From NCBI GenBank assembly GCA_963971575.1, contig OZ020611.1, forward strand, positions 246,350,654 to 246,414,653: a stretch of DNA of 64,000 bases. Reading direction: 5' to 3'. Positions 43,602 through 53,795 of this stretch are shown here, piece by piece (the stretch's first letter is position 1; every line of letters starts with the position of its first letter). Below the pieces are notes generated by a model, which did no database searches, was not told the origin of the DNA, and saw nothing but the letters and a program-made list of their open reading frames with translations. A program made the translations under genes and the position numbers. Source of the stretch: Liopterus haemorrhoidalis. Lineage: Eukaryota; Arthropoda; Insecta; Coleoptera; Dytiscidae.

Positions 43602-43729
43602 CTCATCATGTTGTAGTATTCTAGCCTAGTACTCTTAGCAATGGCAAACATCCAAAATAACGGTGTCCGCATTTATTTATCTAGTTATTATTTTATTAAT
43701 TAAGTTTTTGATTTAGATTTGGCTGTGTT

Positions 43730-43775
43730 AGGCGCAAATAGCCATAGTTGCTGTGCGCCAAAATTTTTAACTTAC
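43730..43775 (+). repeat. LINE-tail-like hairpin unit
   Basis: GGCGCAAATAGCCATAGTTG followed by CTGTGCGCC, matching the pair at 33639-33770. Confidence 0.5.
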
Positions 43776-44029
43776 TATGTATTGTAAACTTGGCTGCGTG
43801 CCAAATCATTCAGAAGCATGACCAAATAGTCCAAATCTTCGTACAGGCAGTATTCTTAACTAAAATAAAATATATTACTTCAGACTTTTAAATATAGTTT
43901 TTAGATAAAATCTTAAACGTTTTTATTGCAACAATCAATTAAAATTTTATGAGTAAATTTTATTTTTATTCTAAGAAAAATTATTTTATAGATATAAATT
44001 CAACGAGTGTTGAATTTGTTGTGATAAAA

Positions 44030-44965
44030 CCGTGCAGGAGATGATTGTATCGGCGAGGCATGTGATACAAGAGCACGCGGTGTTGGGTGCCCCGAGAGCC
44101 TGGGGGGGGGTCAGGTGCCGGGAGGGGGGGCGTGCAGTGACAAGGTGTATAGGACACGTGCTACCCGCGATCCCATCTCGATAGTCTCGACATTATTGCA
44201 AATAGCGATTTAGAGGAGCGCGTTGCTGTAATTTTTATGTCTTATTGAAAACGTGTCCGAAATATGCATGGTCCTGCCGTGGGGCGAGCAGGAATCTGCG
44301 GTGTCGCCCCCCGTCACCCCGCGCTACCCCGGTCAAGGGCGAGGGGTGAGGCGGGACGTACTCACCCCCAGTTAAATTAAGCCGTGGTCCGCCATTGGCC
44401 GAGGCCAGCCTATGGCGTGTAGAGCCGGGTTTGCGAAACACGCACGCACAGAGACCCACAGCCGAATTCACAGGAACCGTATATGTTGGCCCACAGTCTA
44501 TCGCCGAACGTCTTACAGAACACAACATCCGAGTGAAGTGAGAGAGCAACAGCAACAACAAGCGAAGCGAGTTCAGTGTGCCAGTGACACAGTGTGCGCG
44601 TGTTTTTCACAAGAAACTACCGGCACCGAACAGAACAGAGTCAGTCATGGTTCGACCGCTCTGCAATACCGAGCTCTGTAACGCGAACTTGTAACAAAAC
44701 TCGCGTTAACATGGGATGAACAAAACACGACAGTTTTTATTTTTTATTTGTTGATTTGTGAGATTCTGAGTGAAAGGTGAAAATAAGTGAACAGACAGAG
44801 AGCGTGCCGTTCAGTGATGTTAACTTTGCACGCAGTGTTATTTTGTTTTGTTTTTGTTTGGAACAATATACCACCAGGACTAAAAACATTAAATATGTTA
44901 TGATATTAAAAGTGAGAACGTTGTTTTTATTTTCTTTTTAATTTTTTGTTTTTTGAGACTTTGTG
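44030..44965 (+). promoter_or_regulatory. GC-rich promoter and 5' leader region of zelda
   Basis: From about 44030 the composition turns GC-rich, then AT-rich again after 44700 up to the coding start. TCAGT initiator-like pentamers occur at 44572, 44640 and 44814, but no TATA box or downstream element fits convincingly, so the start site is not fixed. Several ATGs precede the CDS, for example a 15-codon frame starting at 44647. They would act as upstream ORFs unless an intron removes them. No CAGGTAG site (the Zelda-binding motif) was seen here. Confidence 0.35.
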
Positions 44966-47900
44966 ATGGCGAACAATAGTGTAGTGAACAATGGTCCACA
45001 GCAATGTGGACCTCAACAACACTTTCAACAACCAAACAGCGCTCACCACTGCAAAGAGTGCGGTCTCTTCTTCGACAGTGCAAAATCACTCGAAGTTCAC
45101 CTGCAGTACCACAAAGAGAATTTATTGAACAAGTGGGCGACGCAAGCAGCAGCACATCAGGATTTAGAGACCAACAACAACACCCCTGGTCTCGGTAAGG
45201 CTCATATTAAGAGAGAATTTCCACCAGTAACCGCACCAGCTGATTCAAGTGATAGCAAACAAGTCAGTAGTAAAAGTCCTGATTATGGGGGCAGTCGAGC
45301 CACTCCTGAGACAACTGCAGCCTCCTTCGGTCACCCACCGACACCGCAATCATATCACAGTGCCCCATCGCCGTACGGCGAGCAAGCGCAACAAACACAA
45401 AACTACTCGCCGGGGCATTTCAGTTATCAACAAAACAAGAGTGAGCGTTCATCGCCTCAGAGCTATGGTTATATGTCTCAACACATGTATCAACAACCTG
45501 ATCAGTATTTTACCGGTAATATGGAGCAGCTAGCATATCCTCAAGACTATCCGGTGCACAAAATGCCTTCCACGGCCAGCAACTTCCGGTACCATCCTTA
45601 CGGAGGCGGCTACGAACGAAGTCCTCAAGTGTCCTCCTCGTCTCCCGCGTACTCGGGACACGGAGGTCAACCGACCCCTAGTCCGAGTCCGAAGCAGTGC
45701 GATAAATGCGGGTGTGTTTGCGATTCAGCGTCTCAGTTGATAGACCATCTAAATCATGCTCATCCGCCGACACCGTCACCCAATGTCGCTCCAGGTCACC
45801 AGCACTTCACTTTCCCCGCAGCGGGCGAGATCAAGCAAGAGTTGAAAGGTGAAGACGAGCCCCAGACGGAAATACTCGATCTGGACTCGCACAAGGTGCA
45901 TCATGTGTTCCAGACACCTGAAGAAGAGGAAGAGTTGAAACGGAACGGTGAGTTGCCACCTAACCCTCATTCAGTGACAGCTATGTTGGGTCACGGTTGG
46001 CAAGGTTCACCCCAACAGAACCACCGTCAACCTACAGCAACACCACAGGGTATTTTTGGACTCCCTAATCCTGAGTCTAAACAAATGTTCGAGCAGCAGG
46101 TGCCGTATATGGGGGCAGGGGTCACTACGACCAGCCAAGATATGCCTCCGGTTCATCAACCACCCATGCACCACTACAGACCTTTCGAGCACATGCCGCC
46201 TCAGCCTAGTGCACAACCGGTTATCTCAAGTACGCAATTACAACCACCGGCCCCTATGAACGGCGGCCCAGCGTCCACTGTCCAAGGCAAGGGCGCCAAC
46301 TGGAAGAGTAATGAAGCGAGACGGCCCAAAACTTACAACTGTTCCGCTTGTAATAAATGGTTCACCTCCAGCGGACATCTGAAGCGGCACTATAACACTA
46401 CGCTACATAAAAACGCGGTGAAGAGTAGCGGACAACCAGATCCGGCGACTATGCCCATTTCCGCACACCACCATCCGGGCAGGGAGGAGAGGTCGAACTC
46501 TCGTGGCGGTCATCTTCAAGCGTGTCCACCAGACTCGAGTAACCATTCTCCTGATTCCGCGGAGGATGTTGGGAGGTCGCAAGATGATCTCTCGCCGGCT
46601 TCAGTGTACGAGCGTGCCGGCGGTCTGTTGCAGCAACCCCCGAGCGGCCCGTACGACCGGCACCTGGGGCCAGGACCGCCGCTTCATTCACCCGGAGCAC
46701 AGAGTATCAACCCACCTGCCTCATTCACCAACCTTTCATCGGGGAGTCCCCCAAACGGGGAAGCAGGTCCCTCGGCTTTACACCAAGACCATCATTCGAG
46801 GGGCCTGCTATCAATTTCAACACTCAACAACAGTACGCAGCATCAACAGCAGGGTACCAACCAACAGTCAATGGGAGCGGCGCCGGGTTTCAGCCTGTTC
46901 CAACCGCACCCGGCAAACATGCATATGATGGCTACCAACATGCATTCTCCGCCGGGTCTTCCGGATACCAGCAGTCCGAGTCCGGGTATGCAGTTCCACC
47001 AACAGATGTCGCCTCATACGATGCCCCCGAACTACCCAAACGTGTCGGCCCCCCACGTTACGCCTACGGCTACCAACAACCAGCCAGTTTCAACCAGCCT
47101 AATTACTACTGGTGACCAGATGCACTACGAACAACTGTCTCCAGGCCAGGAGCAACAGTTCCAGTACCAGGTGCTGCAGTACCAGCAGCAGCAAGAGGAT
47201 CCGATGCAACAGCTCCAACCGTTGCCGAGTTTCGCTCAGTTCCAGAGCGCTCATCACCGGTACGGGATCCTGCTGGCACCGGCCTACCAGCTGCATCAGG
47301 CTAACGTGGGGGGCGCGGGTCCGGTAACGGACTCTCTCCTCGGGTCGCCGTACGTCGGCGGTGACCCCAGCATCCAGGCGCTTTACGCCCCGGCGGCGAT
47401 CAGCCCCCCGGTGTATCGCACCAACACAGACGACTACGAGATAACCGTGCTGGAAGCGGCGGCCGTCGAACTGCCGCCATACTCTCCACCACAAGGGATC
47501 GCTTCCACCACCGGCCTGCCGCAATCACCATCTCCGGAAATCAAGAGCGAACCTAAGAGCGACTACGAACACGGCAGCCCCCAGATCACCTCGACGGGGA
47601 GTCCTGCGGCGGGGAAAACCACGGGGAAGACCACCGCCCCGGCTGGTATCCACAAGTGTATCGACTGCGATAAGGTGTTCAACAAGGCGTGTTATTTGAC
47701 TCAACACAACAAAACTTTCCACTGCGGAGAAAAGCCGTTCAAATGTCATCGGTGTGGGAAGCGTTTTCCCAGCGAACAGAGCTACCAGGAGCATCTCGCC
47801 AAGCACGCGGGGGACAAACCCTACAAGTGCGAGCTGTGTCCCAAGCAGTTCAACCACAAGACGGACCTCCGGAGGCACATGTGTCTCCACACCGGCCAGA

Positions 47901-48043
47901 AGCCGTACGCCTGCGGCCACTGCGGGAAGGGCTTCATCCGTAAAGATCACATGTTGAAACACGCGGAGACGCACAGTCGAAAAACCCAACAACAGAGGCA
48001 CGACCACCCGCCCAAACAACAGTACCAGCAGCAGGCTTCATAG
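44966..48043 (+). CDS. zld: Zelda, C2H2 zinc-finger pioneer factor of zygotic genome activation
   Basis: In Drosophila, Zelda binds CAGGTAG-type sites, opens chromatin and activates the early zygotic genome in the nucleus. The order here is: C2H2 finger at 29-49 (CKECGLFF), second finger at 245-266 (CDKCGCVC), acidic EILDLDSHKV at 302-311, JAZ-type finger at 459-481 (CSACNKWFTSSGHLKRH, ending in H-x5-H), and a Q/P/S-rich middle expected to activate transcription. Four C-terminal fingers follow at 898-919, 927-947, 955-975 and 983-1003, joined by GEKP-like linkers. The JAZ block and CYLTQHNKTFH/CELCPKQFNHKTDLRRH are the identifying signatures. ATG at 44966 is the first in-frame ATG and has G at +4. 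At 1025 residues it is shorter than the fly protein (about 1600). The coding part is one exon, as in flies. An ATTAAA at 48072 is a possible polyadenylation signal. The CDS is far GC-richer than its flanks. Confidence 0.93.
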   Translation: MANNSVVNNGPQQCGPQQHFQQPNSAHHCKECGLFFDSAKSLEVHLQYHKENLLNKWATQAAAHQDLETNNNTPGLGKAHIKREFPPVTAPADSSDSKQVSSKSPDYGGSRATPETTAASFGHPPTPQSYHSAPSPYGEQAQQTQNYSPGHFSYQQNKSERSSPQSYGYMSQHMYQQPDQYFTGNMEQLAYPQDYPVHKMPSTASNFRYHPYGGGYERSPQVSSSSPAYSGHGGQPTPSPSPKQCDKCGCVCDSASQLIDHLNHAHPPTPSPNVAPGHQHFTFPAAGEIKQELKGEDEPQTEILDLDSHKVHHVFQTPEEEEELKRNGELPPNPHSVTAMLGHGWQGSPQQNHRQPTATPQGIFGLPNPESKQMFEQQVPYMGAGVTTTSQDMPPVHQPPMHHYRPFEHMPPQPSAQPVISSTQLQPPAPMNGGPASTVQGKGANWKSNEARRPKTYNCSACNKWFTSSGHLKRHYNTTLHKNAVKSSGQPDPATMPISAHHHPGREERSNSRGGHLQACPPDSSNHSPDSAEDVGRSQDDLSPASVYERAGGLLQQPPSGPYDRHLGPGPPLHSPGAQSINPPASFTNLSSGSPPNGEAGPSALHQDHHSRGLLSISTLNNSTQHQQQGTNQQSMGAAPGFSLFQPHPANMHMMATNMHSPPGLPDTSSPSPGMQFHQQMSPHTMPPNYPNVSAPHVTPTATNNQPVSTSLITTGDQMHYEQLSPGQEQQFQYQVLQYQQQQEDPMQQLQPLPSFAQFQSAHHRYGILLAPAYQLHQANVGGAGPVTDSLLGSPYVGGDPSIQALYAPAAISPPVYRTNTDDYEITVLEAAAVELPPYSPPQGIASTTGLPQSPSPEIKSEPKSDYEHGSPQITSTGSPAAGKTTGKTTAPAGIHKCIDCDKVFNKACYLTQHNKTFHCGEKPFKCHRCGKRFPSEQSYQEHLAKHAGDKPYKCELCPKQFNHKTDLRRHMCLHTGQKPYACGHCGKGFIRKDHMLKHAETHSRKTQQQRHDHPPKQQYQQQAS

Positions 48044-48398
48044 CAACCAGCACGGTAATAACCATCTCAGTATTAAACACACACACACACACACGTAAAC
48101 ACATACACACACATTAGCTGTAGCGTTACCGGAATAGCATGTCTGGTCAATACAAGTTGCTCAACCCATAAATGCCCCAAAAAATGTCTTATGTCCAGAA
48201 CAATATTTCACAACTTCAATACCTCAGAAAACTCAGTTAAAACGAAAAAAATATTTATATCAGATGAATACTTATATATAGTTTTAATGAAGATATATAT
48301 CTCACACCGATGTACAAATCTGGGGGTCGGCCCCCCATGCTGGCCCCCGACCTATATATATATAAATATGAATTATATCTAACAAAACCGAACTCTTA
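48044..48398 (+). other. Probable 3' untranslated region of zelda
   Basis: It contains a (CA)n run at 48077-48095, ATTAAA at 48072-48077 and AT-rich sequence. No further reading frame. The real transcript end cannot be fixed from sequence, and a large transposon begins at 48399. Confidence 0.4.
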
Positions 48399-50968
48399 AG
48401 CCCTGTTTATAGTAGCATAACATAAAGGCATGGCATAGCTGCATAACGATAATGAACTATCGTTGTTCTGTTTATAATACGGCCCGCGGGCTCATCCCAG
48501 CCCGCATTGTTAATATTTCAGGCCCCTGCAAACTTAAAAGCACTTGTTTCAAATTCAGTAAAATACCCGATAACAAAGCTAATCAGAGCTGAGGTCCACT
48601 TGTGTAAAATGTTTCATTTAATTGTTTATTTTTTTTCTTTAGTTCTGTGGCCCGTTAAAATATAGCCCGTGTAGGTAAAAGCACAACTGCATAGCACAAA
48701 AGCTCACCAAGTTGTCTGTTACTTACTGCAGACCGGAAAAAAAAATAAGCCGGTGAATATATTTAAATAATTATTTTAAAAAACAAATTTATATTAAAAA
48801 ATAATTATTTTTTTAATCAATAATACATTATAAATTTTTAAATTTTATATAAAAGTATTATTAGCTTTAAATGATTTACAATAAAAAAATATTTATATAT
48901 TTTTAAAGTTTTCGCGGTTTGGTTAAATTTTCGGCTAACGGGCGGTGGAGAAACACTAATCAAGAATTTTGTTCTAATGCAGCTTATGCGACCTATGCGG
49001 AGCCACAGAGAAGACGCGAATATGCGCCGTACTTTTCAGTTAAATTTCAATTTTGTTTTAAATTTTAACATAATTAAACAATATGATCGAAAAAAAGTAG
49101 TCAAGAAAGTTATATTTTTTTAAATTTTTTTGGCAGTATCATTGTTCAGTATCATTTTGTGGTCGATTGGCATTTCACATCATAATTATATTTGTAAAAT
49201 ATACATATTTAGAAGCATTTTAAGTAAATGCTCAAAATGTTCTTCACCTTGTCGTTTTGTATTTCGTGATTTTGGTTAAAAAATTTGTGTACACTAATAT
49301 ATAGACTCAAACTGTCAGAAATATTCATCAAACAGCTATTTTTGCAACAAGGAAATTCAAGTCATTAACTTAAGTGTGCATACAATACTTTTTCTGCAGC
49401 CTTTCAAAAGGCGAAAAAATGAGTGAGAATAACGATTTTTATTAACATTATAAACAAAATAAAAACAATTAAAATCCTGACAAACTAAATTTTTATGAAA
49501 TGTCAAAAATTCCATATTTTCACTTGGTTTTCGCAACTTTTGAACGGCTGTAGAAAAAATATTATATTCAACACGTTAGGAAAATGGGTCATTAATGAGA
49601 ACTAATTTTTTCTTGTCACTATTTCGATAACCAATTTAAGAGAAAAAAAGTATTTAATTAATATTTCAAGAAAATTTATTTCCACACTAGTGCTGATATG
49701 GTGTTCCTTTTCGCACTAGTGTGAAAATGAACTCTATTACCTAACTGAAATGAGATATGCAAATAAAAAAAAACAATAAACAACACAAATATTGTCAACA
49801 GAACATTTAAAAAAAATCGAGACCTAATGAACTTTTTTTCGATAATATTGTGTTAATTTCGTTTTTACCAACACAGAAATTCTGTAATGTCATTGGTTAA
49901 CCTGCATATAATCCATTCACGATGTTTCCTCATTTGGGTAGGACATGATATTTTTTGTTAGGTAGTATAAAATTTGACATTAAAAAAATAATGACATTCT
50001 TCCAACATAATTTGTATATTTTTTATGTACAATTAGTATACATAAAAAAATATTTTGAATCTATTAAATAGAAAATTTACACTTTTTTTTAAATATTTAA
50101 TTTTCACATGTCTAGTTATGTCATGGCTACCTACAAAACTGCCACCCTAATATGACCTATTCAAATAATAAATCATCGTAAATGGTTAACGAATGATTTT
50201 AAAAAAATGTAGGCGAGTAGGCGAAAAAAAAAAATACGCGAATGTATTAATTTGGAACGTTAAATCTACTGACATAACCATTGGCTTTGCTATAAACAGT
50301 TTTTTTGTTCATTTATTTATTATTTAAATATTTTTTTTATAAAATCAAGTAAAAATGGACACAAGTACTTAAAAAAAACTATATCAAATAAATAAAATAA
50401 TAATAAATAATAAAGTAACCAAGATAGGATATGTGACCTATCTGACCGCCTTCATGAATAGAATCTCCTGTTAATTGATTTAAATGATTAAACAAACAAA
50501 AATTAAATTTGCTAAATTCAATTCTATTCAAAAATATCAATAATAACCAGTTTTTGTTGCTCGATTATCTCCTTAATATATTACTTAAAATACCTAGATA
50601 AAGAAGTAGCGCATAGTGCATATTGGATAGTGTGGTTGGACCTAAAGGGTTGCAAACTTAACTTGGTTCCAGTGATAAAAACAATGTAGATAAAATAAAC
50701 ATGTGACACATGCCCGTAAATATTAAATTTAAAAATAGATTGCATCTGAAAACCAATAATATTTTATGACTATAGATTATAAATTAATAAAATTTATTTA
50801 TACTTGACGTTATTAAAATATATGGTTTAGCAGAATTTTGAGGTCAACAGTTCCTTAAACAATATTTGCAATCAAAACCAGTGAAAGGGGCATACAGTTT
50901 ACTATCTAAATTAATAAAATTGGTTTAACAAGGGAACCAGTGTTGCCCATCAAACACTGGACTACATA

Positions 50969-52710
50969 TAGGCTATTCCAAACCTTTAGGCGGAATTACA
51001 TTTTGCAATCTAGTAACTTTTATAGTTTGATTCGAATTTTTGACGATTTTGGTTAAGCTTTGTAAATCATACTTACAATAAATTTTTTTATTATAATATT
51101 AATAACCTTTTTTATAATATTATTATATATTTATTATATAATTTTTATTTAATTAAATATTTATTATATAATTTTAATATCATTATAAAATGTCATTTTC
51201 ATTACATTTAGATTGTTTTGTGTCATTCTAAATACAAATTTCCCATTTTTTTTTTTTAATATGTAAAAATGTATTATAATTTTAACAAATGTCATTCGTT
51301 TCCTTTGAATTTTAAATTTTTACATACCAACTTGAAACATGTAATAACCCAAGAAAGCTCAATTCTAGTGACAACCTAAAAATCCAAAGAATTTTTTTTT
51401 AGTTTAAAGTTAATATCAATATAAAATGTGATTTTCATTACATTTAGATTTTTTGTGTCATTCTTAATACAAATTTCCCATTTATTTATTTATTTTATTT
51501 TTAATATATAAAAATGTATTATAATTCTAACAAATGTCATTCGTTTCCATGATTTCACAGTTGGAATTTTAATTTTTCACATACCAACGTGAAACATAAA
51601 ATCGGACCCAAAAAAAGCCCTTCTCGTGACAACCTAAAAAAACGAAAGAAATTTTAGGTTAAAGATAATATCAGTATAAAATGTCATTTTCATTAAATTT
51701 TGATATTTTGTGTCATTCTTAATACAAATTTCCCATTTTTTTTGTCTTCAAAATATGTAAAAATATATTATAATGTCATTTGTTTCCATGGTTTCACAGT
51801 TGGAATTTATAATTCTCACATACCAACATGAAACATGAAATAATCCAAGCAAAGTCTCTTCTCGTGACAATTTAAAAGAACGAAAGAAATTTTTAGGTTA
51901 AGGGTATTATCATTATAAAATGTCCATTATATTTTAATTTTTTGTGTCATTTTTAATACAAACGTCTCATTTTTTAAATTATTACATTTTCCAAAAATGT
52001 ATAAATGTATTATTTATTTTATTTTTCTAATAAATGTCACTTAATAATAAATGCCAACATGAAAAATAAAAAAAACCTAGTCAAGCTCTGTTGATAATTT
52101 AAAAAGACCAAATCATTTAGTTCTGCCTTAACCAGAGAAATGACTTATATTTTATAACAACGGTTTGTGCCAGGGGTTGGCAACCTTTTAAACGTCGCGG
52201 GCCGCATTACATTTTTTTTGCGATCCATTCTTTTGTAATTTTATTTTTACGAACTTCTTGTTTATTCGATTTAAACGTATTTACGTCATAAAATTGCTGA
52301 AAAAGGCACATATTTTACAAAAATGGTTTACACTATAGGTCATTTGCTTTACGCGGAACTAAATGGGAATTCGTTCTTTTAGGTTGTCACAAGAAGGGAC
52401 CTTGCTTGGGTTTTTTCACGTTTTAATGTTGGTATGTGAAAATTTTAAATTCCAACAGTGAAACCATGGAAACGAATGACATTTTTTATAAAATATAATA
52501 TATTTTTACATATTTTGAAGACACAAAAATAAATAAATGGGAAATTTTGAAGAATGACACAAAAAATTAAAATGTAATGAGAAGCATTTTATAATGACAG
52601 TCAATTTAATCTAGAAATTGAAATGTGAGTATGATATGACAGCTTAAACGGTAAAATACGATTTAATAGATTCCAAAATCTAGTTCCGCCTAAACGTTTG
52701 GAGTAGCCTA
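50969..52710. mobile_element. Inverted-repeat element with internal tandem units
   Basis: The ends TAGGCTATTCCAAACCTTTA and, reversed from the right, TAGGCTACTCCAAACGTTTA, continuing GGCGGAA, are flanked by TA. Four direct units of about 235-255 bp, marked by TGTCATTCTTAATACAAATT, fill 51180-52080. An inverted unit lies at 52378-52600. A hAT-like end (CAGGGGTTGGCAACCTTTTA) is inserted near 52172. No coding sequence. Confidence 0.75.
51180..52080 (+). repeat. Tandem array, four units of about 240 bp
   Basis: The landmark TGTCATTCTAAATACAAATT or a variant occurs at 51221, 51456, 51711 and 51944. Each unit also has AACAAATGTCATTCGTTTCC, CATACCAACRTGAAACAT and GTGACAAYYTAAAA. Divergence between units is visible by eye, so the array is old. 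Confidence 0.8.
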
Positions 52711-52858
52711 TAATTTCTTTATTTAGGGATTTTAATATTGTTTTATTCCACGACTTACTCTGACATCACTCGGTATGTTTGCAGTTTCATTATAAACATG
52801 GAAGTTATGCGGCTATGCTATGCGTCTATGTTATGCGTTTATTGTAAACGGGGCTTTA

Positions 52859-53590
52859 CTCTAAGACACAAGACACAAACACGCTCGCACACAGTTGTAC
52901 ACGTACACACAGACAGACAGACACGAGTACGTTCGGTCAAGTTTAGCTCTAGAGAAAAAGTTTGTTTCTTGAAACTAAGTAATAAATATTGCAATAATAA
53001 GATTACAACGCAATGTTTTTGATATTTGTTTTTTTGTAAGGGATTTAGGATATTGTACTTGTAAAATCGACACTTCGGTTGTATATAGTTTATCGTTTAT
53101 ATTCGTCGTATCGTCCGTCGAGAGAGACACGTATTACTACCTCAGAGAAATACTCGCTCGCAGCTCGCAGTGCCAAACTCTTGCCCTTCGGTTCTTCCCC
53201 TTGCTGTGTTATGTGCCAAAGGCGGGGTGCGATCAAAGGGGGGGCGGGCCCGGCCGGACTAGCCCCGTATATCTCAGGTCTGCCCGGGAACTCCCGGGAA
53301 CATATCACGTAGGGGCACCAATGGTCCCATCCACCCAATCGCATCCCCGCCAAATTTTTAACCCAGGTACCTCGCGAAACATGTTCAAACATTTGAACAT
53401 ATTTCGCAAAAGCCATGATTTTTGTTTTGTGTGGCTGCCTGGTGTTTTGTTAGGAGCTGCGCTAATAGCCAGCTATGCAGTGCAATGCGACCCCGAAACA
53501 TTCCTTATTTTATAAATTGTGTAAATTTTAAAACAATATTTATTTCAGTATATTTTTATAAAAACTACTATATTTTGACTGCGGTCAATA
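52859..53590. other. Stretch with a GC-rich island at 53090-53400
   Basis: Overlapping ORFs occur on both strands, up to 108 residues (53090-53416, minus), but none has a recognisable motif and they cover the same GC-rich patch. G7 and GGCGGGCCCGGCC runs occur near 53240. It could be unique host DNA downstream of zelda. Confidence 0.35.
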
Positions 53591-53732
53591 CAGTGGTTCT
53601 CAACCTTGTCCAAGTCGCGGACCCTTTTTTTTGCGGCCAAATAAATAATCAAGACGGATAATTCATAATTCGTGGATTTATTAAAACATTCACGGAACGC
53701 TAGTGTAGCGAAACATAGGCTAAGAACCACTG
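53591..53732. mobile_element. hAT-like MITE, 142 bp
   Basis: CAGTGGTTCTCAACCTTGTC at the left mirrors TAAGAACCACTG at the right, with GTCGCGGACCC inside, a common hAT MITE form. The 8-bp flanks do not match clearly. Confidence 0.7.
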
Positions 53733-53795
53733 GATTGGACAGTCAAAATGTAATAGTTTTTATAAACGAATATTGTAAAATTGCGTTTTATTTAA

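Larger units (their letters stand above)
40602..43673. mobile_element. Inverted-repeat MITE split by three insertions
   Basis: The left arm 40602-40660 (AATGCGGACACCGTTATTTT ... GTACTAGGCTAGAATA) is mirrored at 43617-43673. The interior consists of a rosa-type element (40663-41227), a hAT (41315-42451) and a second hAT (42472-43601). Removing those leaves roughly 220 bp, so the original was a short palindromic MITE. Confidence 0.8.
48399..52855. mobile_element. Large inverted-repeat element (4457 bp), PIF/Harbinger-like target site
   Basis: The left end, AGCCCTGTTTATAGTAGCAT, faces, reversed from the right, AGCCCCGTTTACAATAAACG. Both continue into GCATAACATA and GGCATAGC(A)TAGC-type sequence for about 60 bp. 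TTA flanks both sides (48396-48398 and 52856-52858). No transposase frame was recognised inside. The interior includes hAT-like GGCCCGCGGG fragments near 48480 and another complete inverted-repeat element at 50969-52710. It begins 355 bp after the zelda stop. Confidence 0.7.

Noticed and set aside
44963..44965. GTG start one codon before the zelda ATG
   Set aside because: Eukaryotic initiation at GTG is unlikely with ATG immediately following.
45776..47524. Long antisense and shifted ORFs over zelda
   Set aside because: They are shadows of the GC-rich CDS. The zelda frame alone carries zinc-finger domains.
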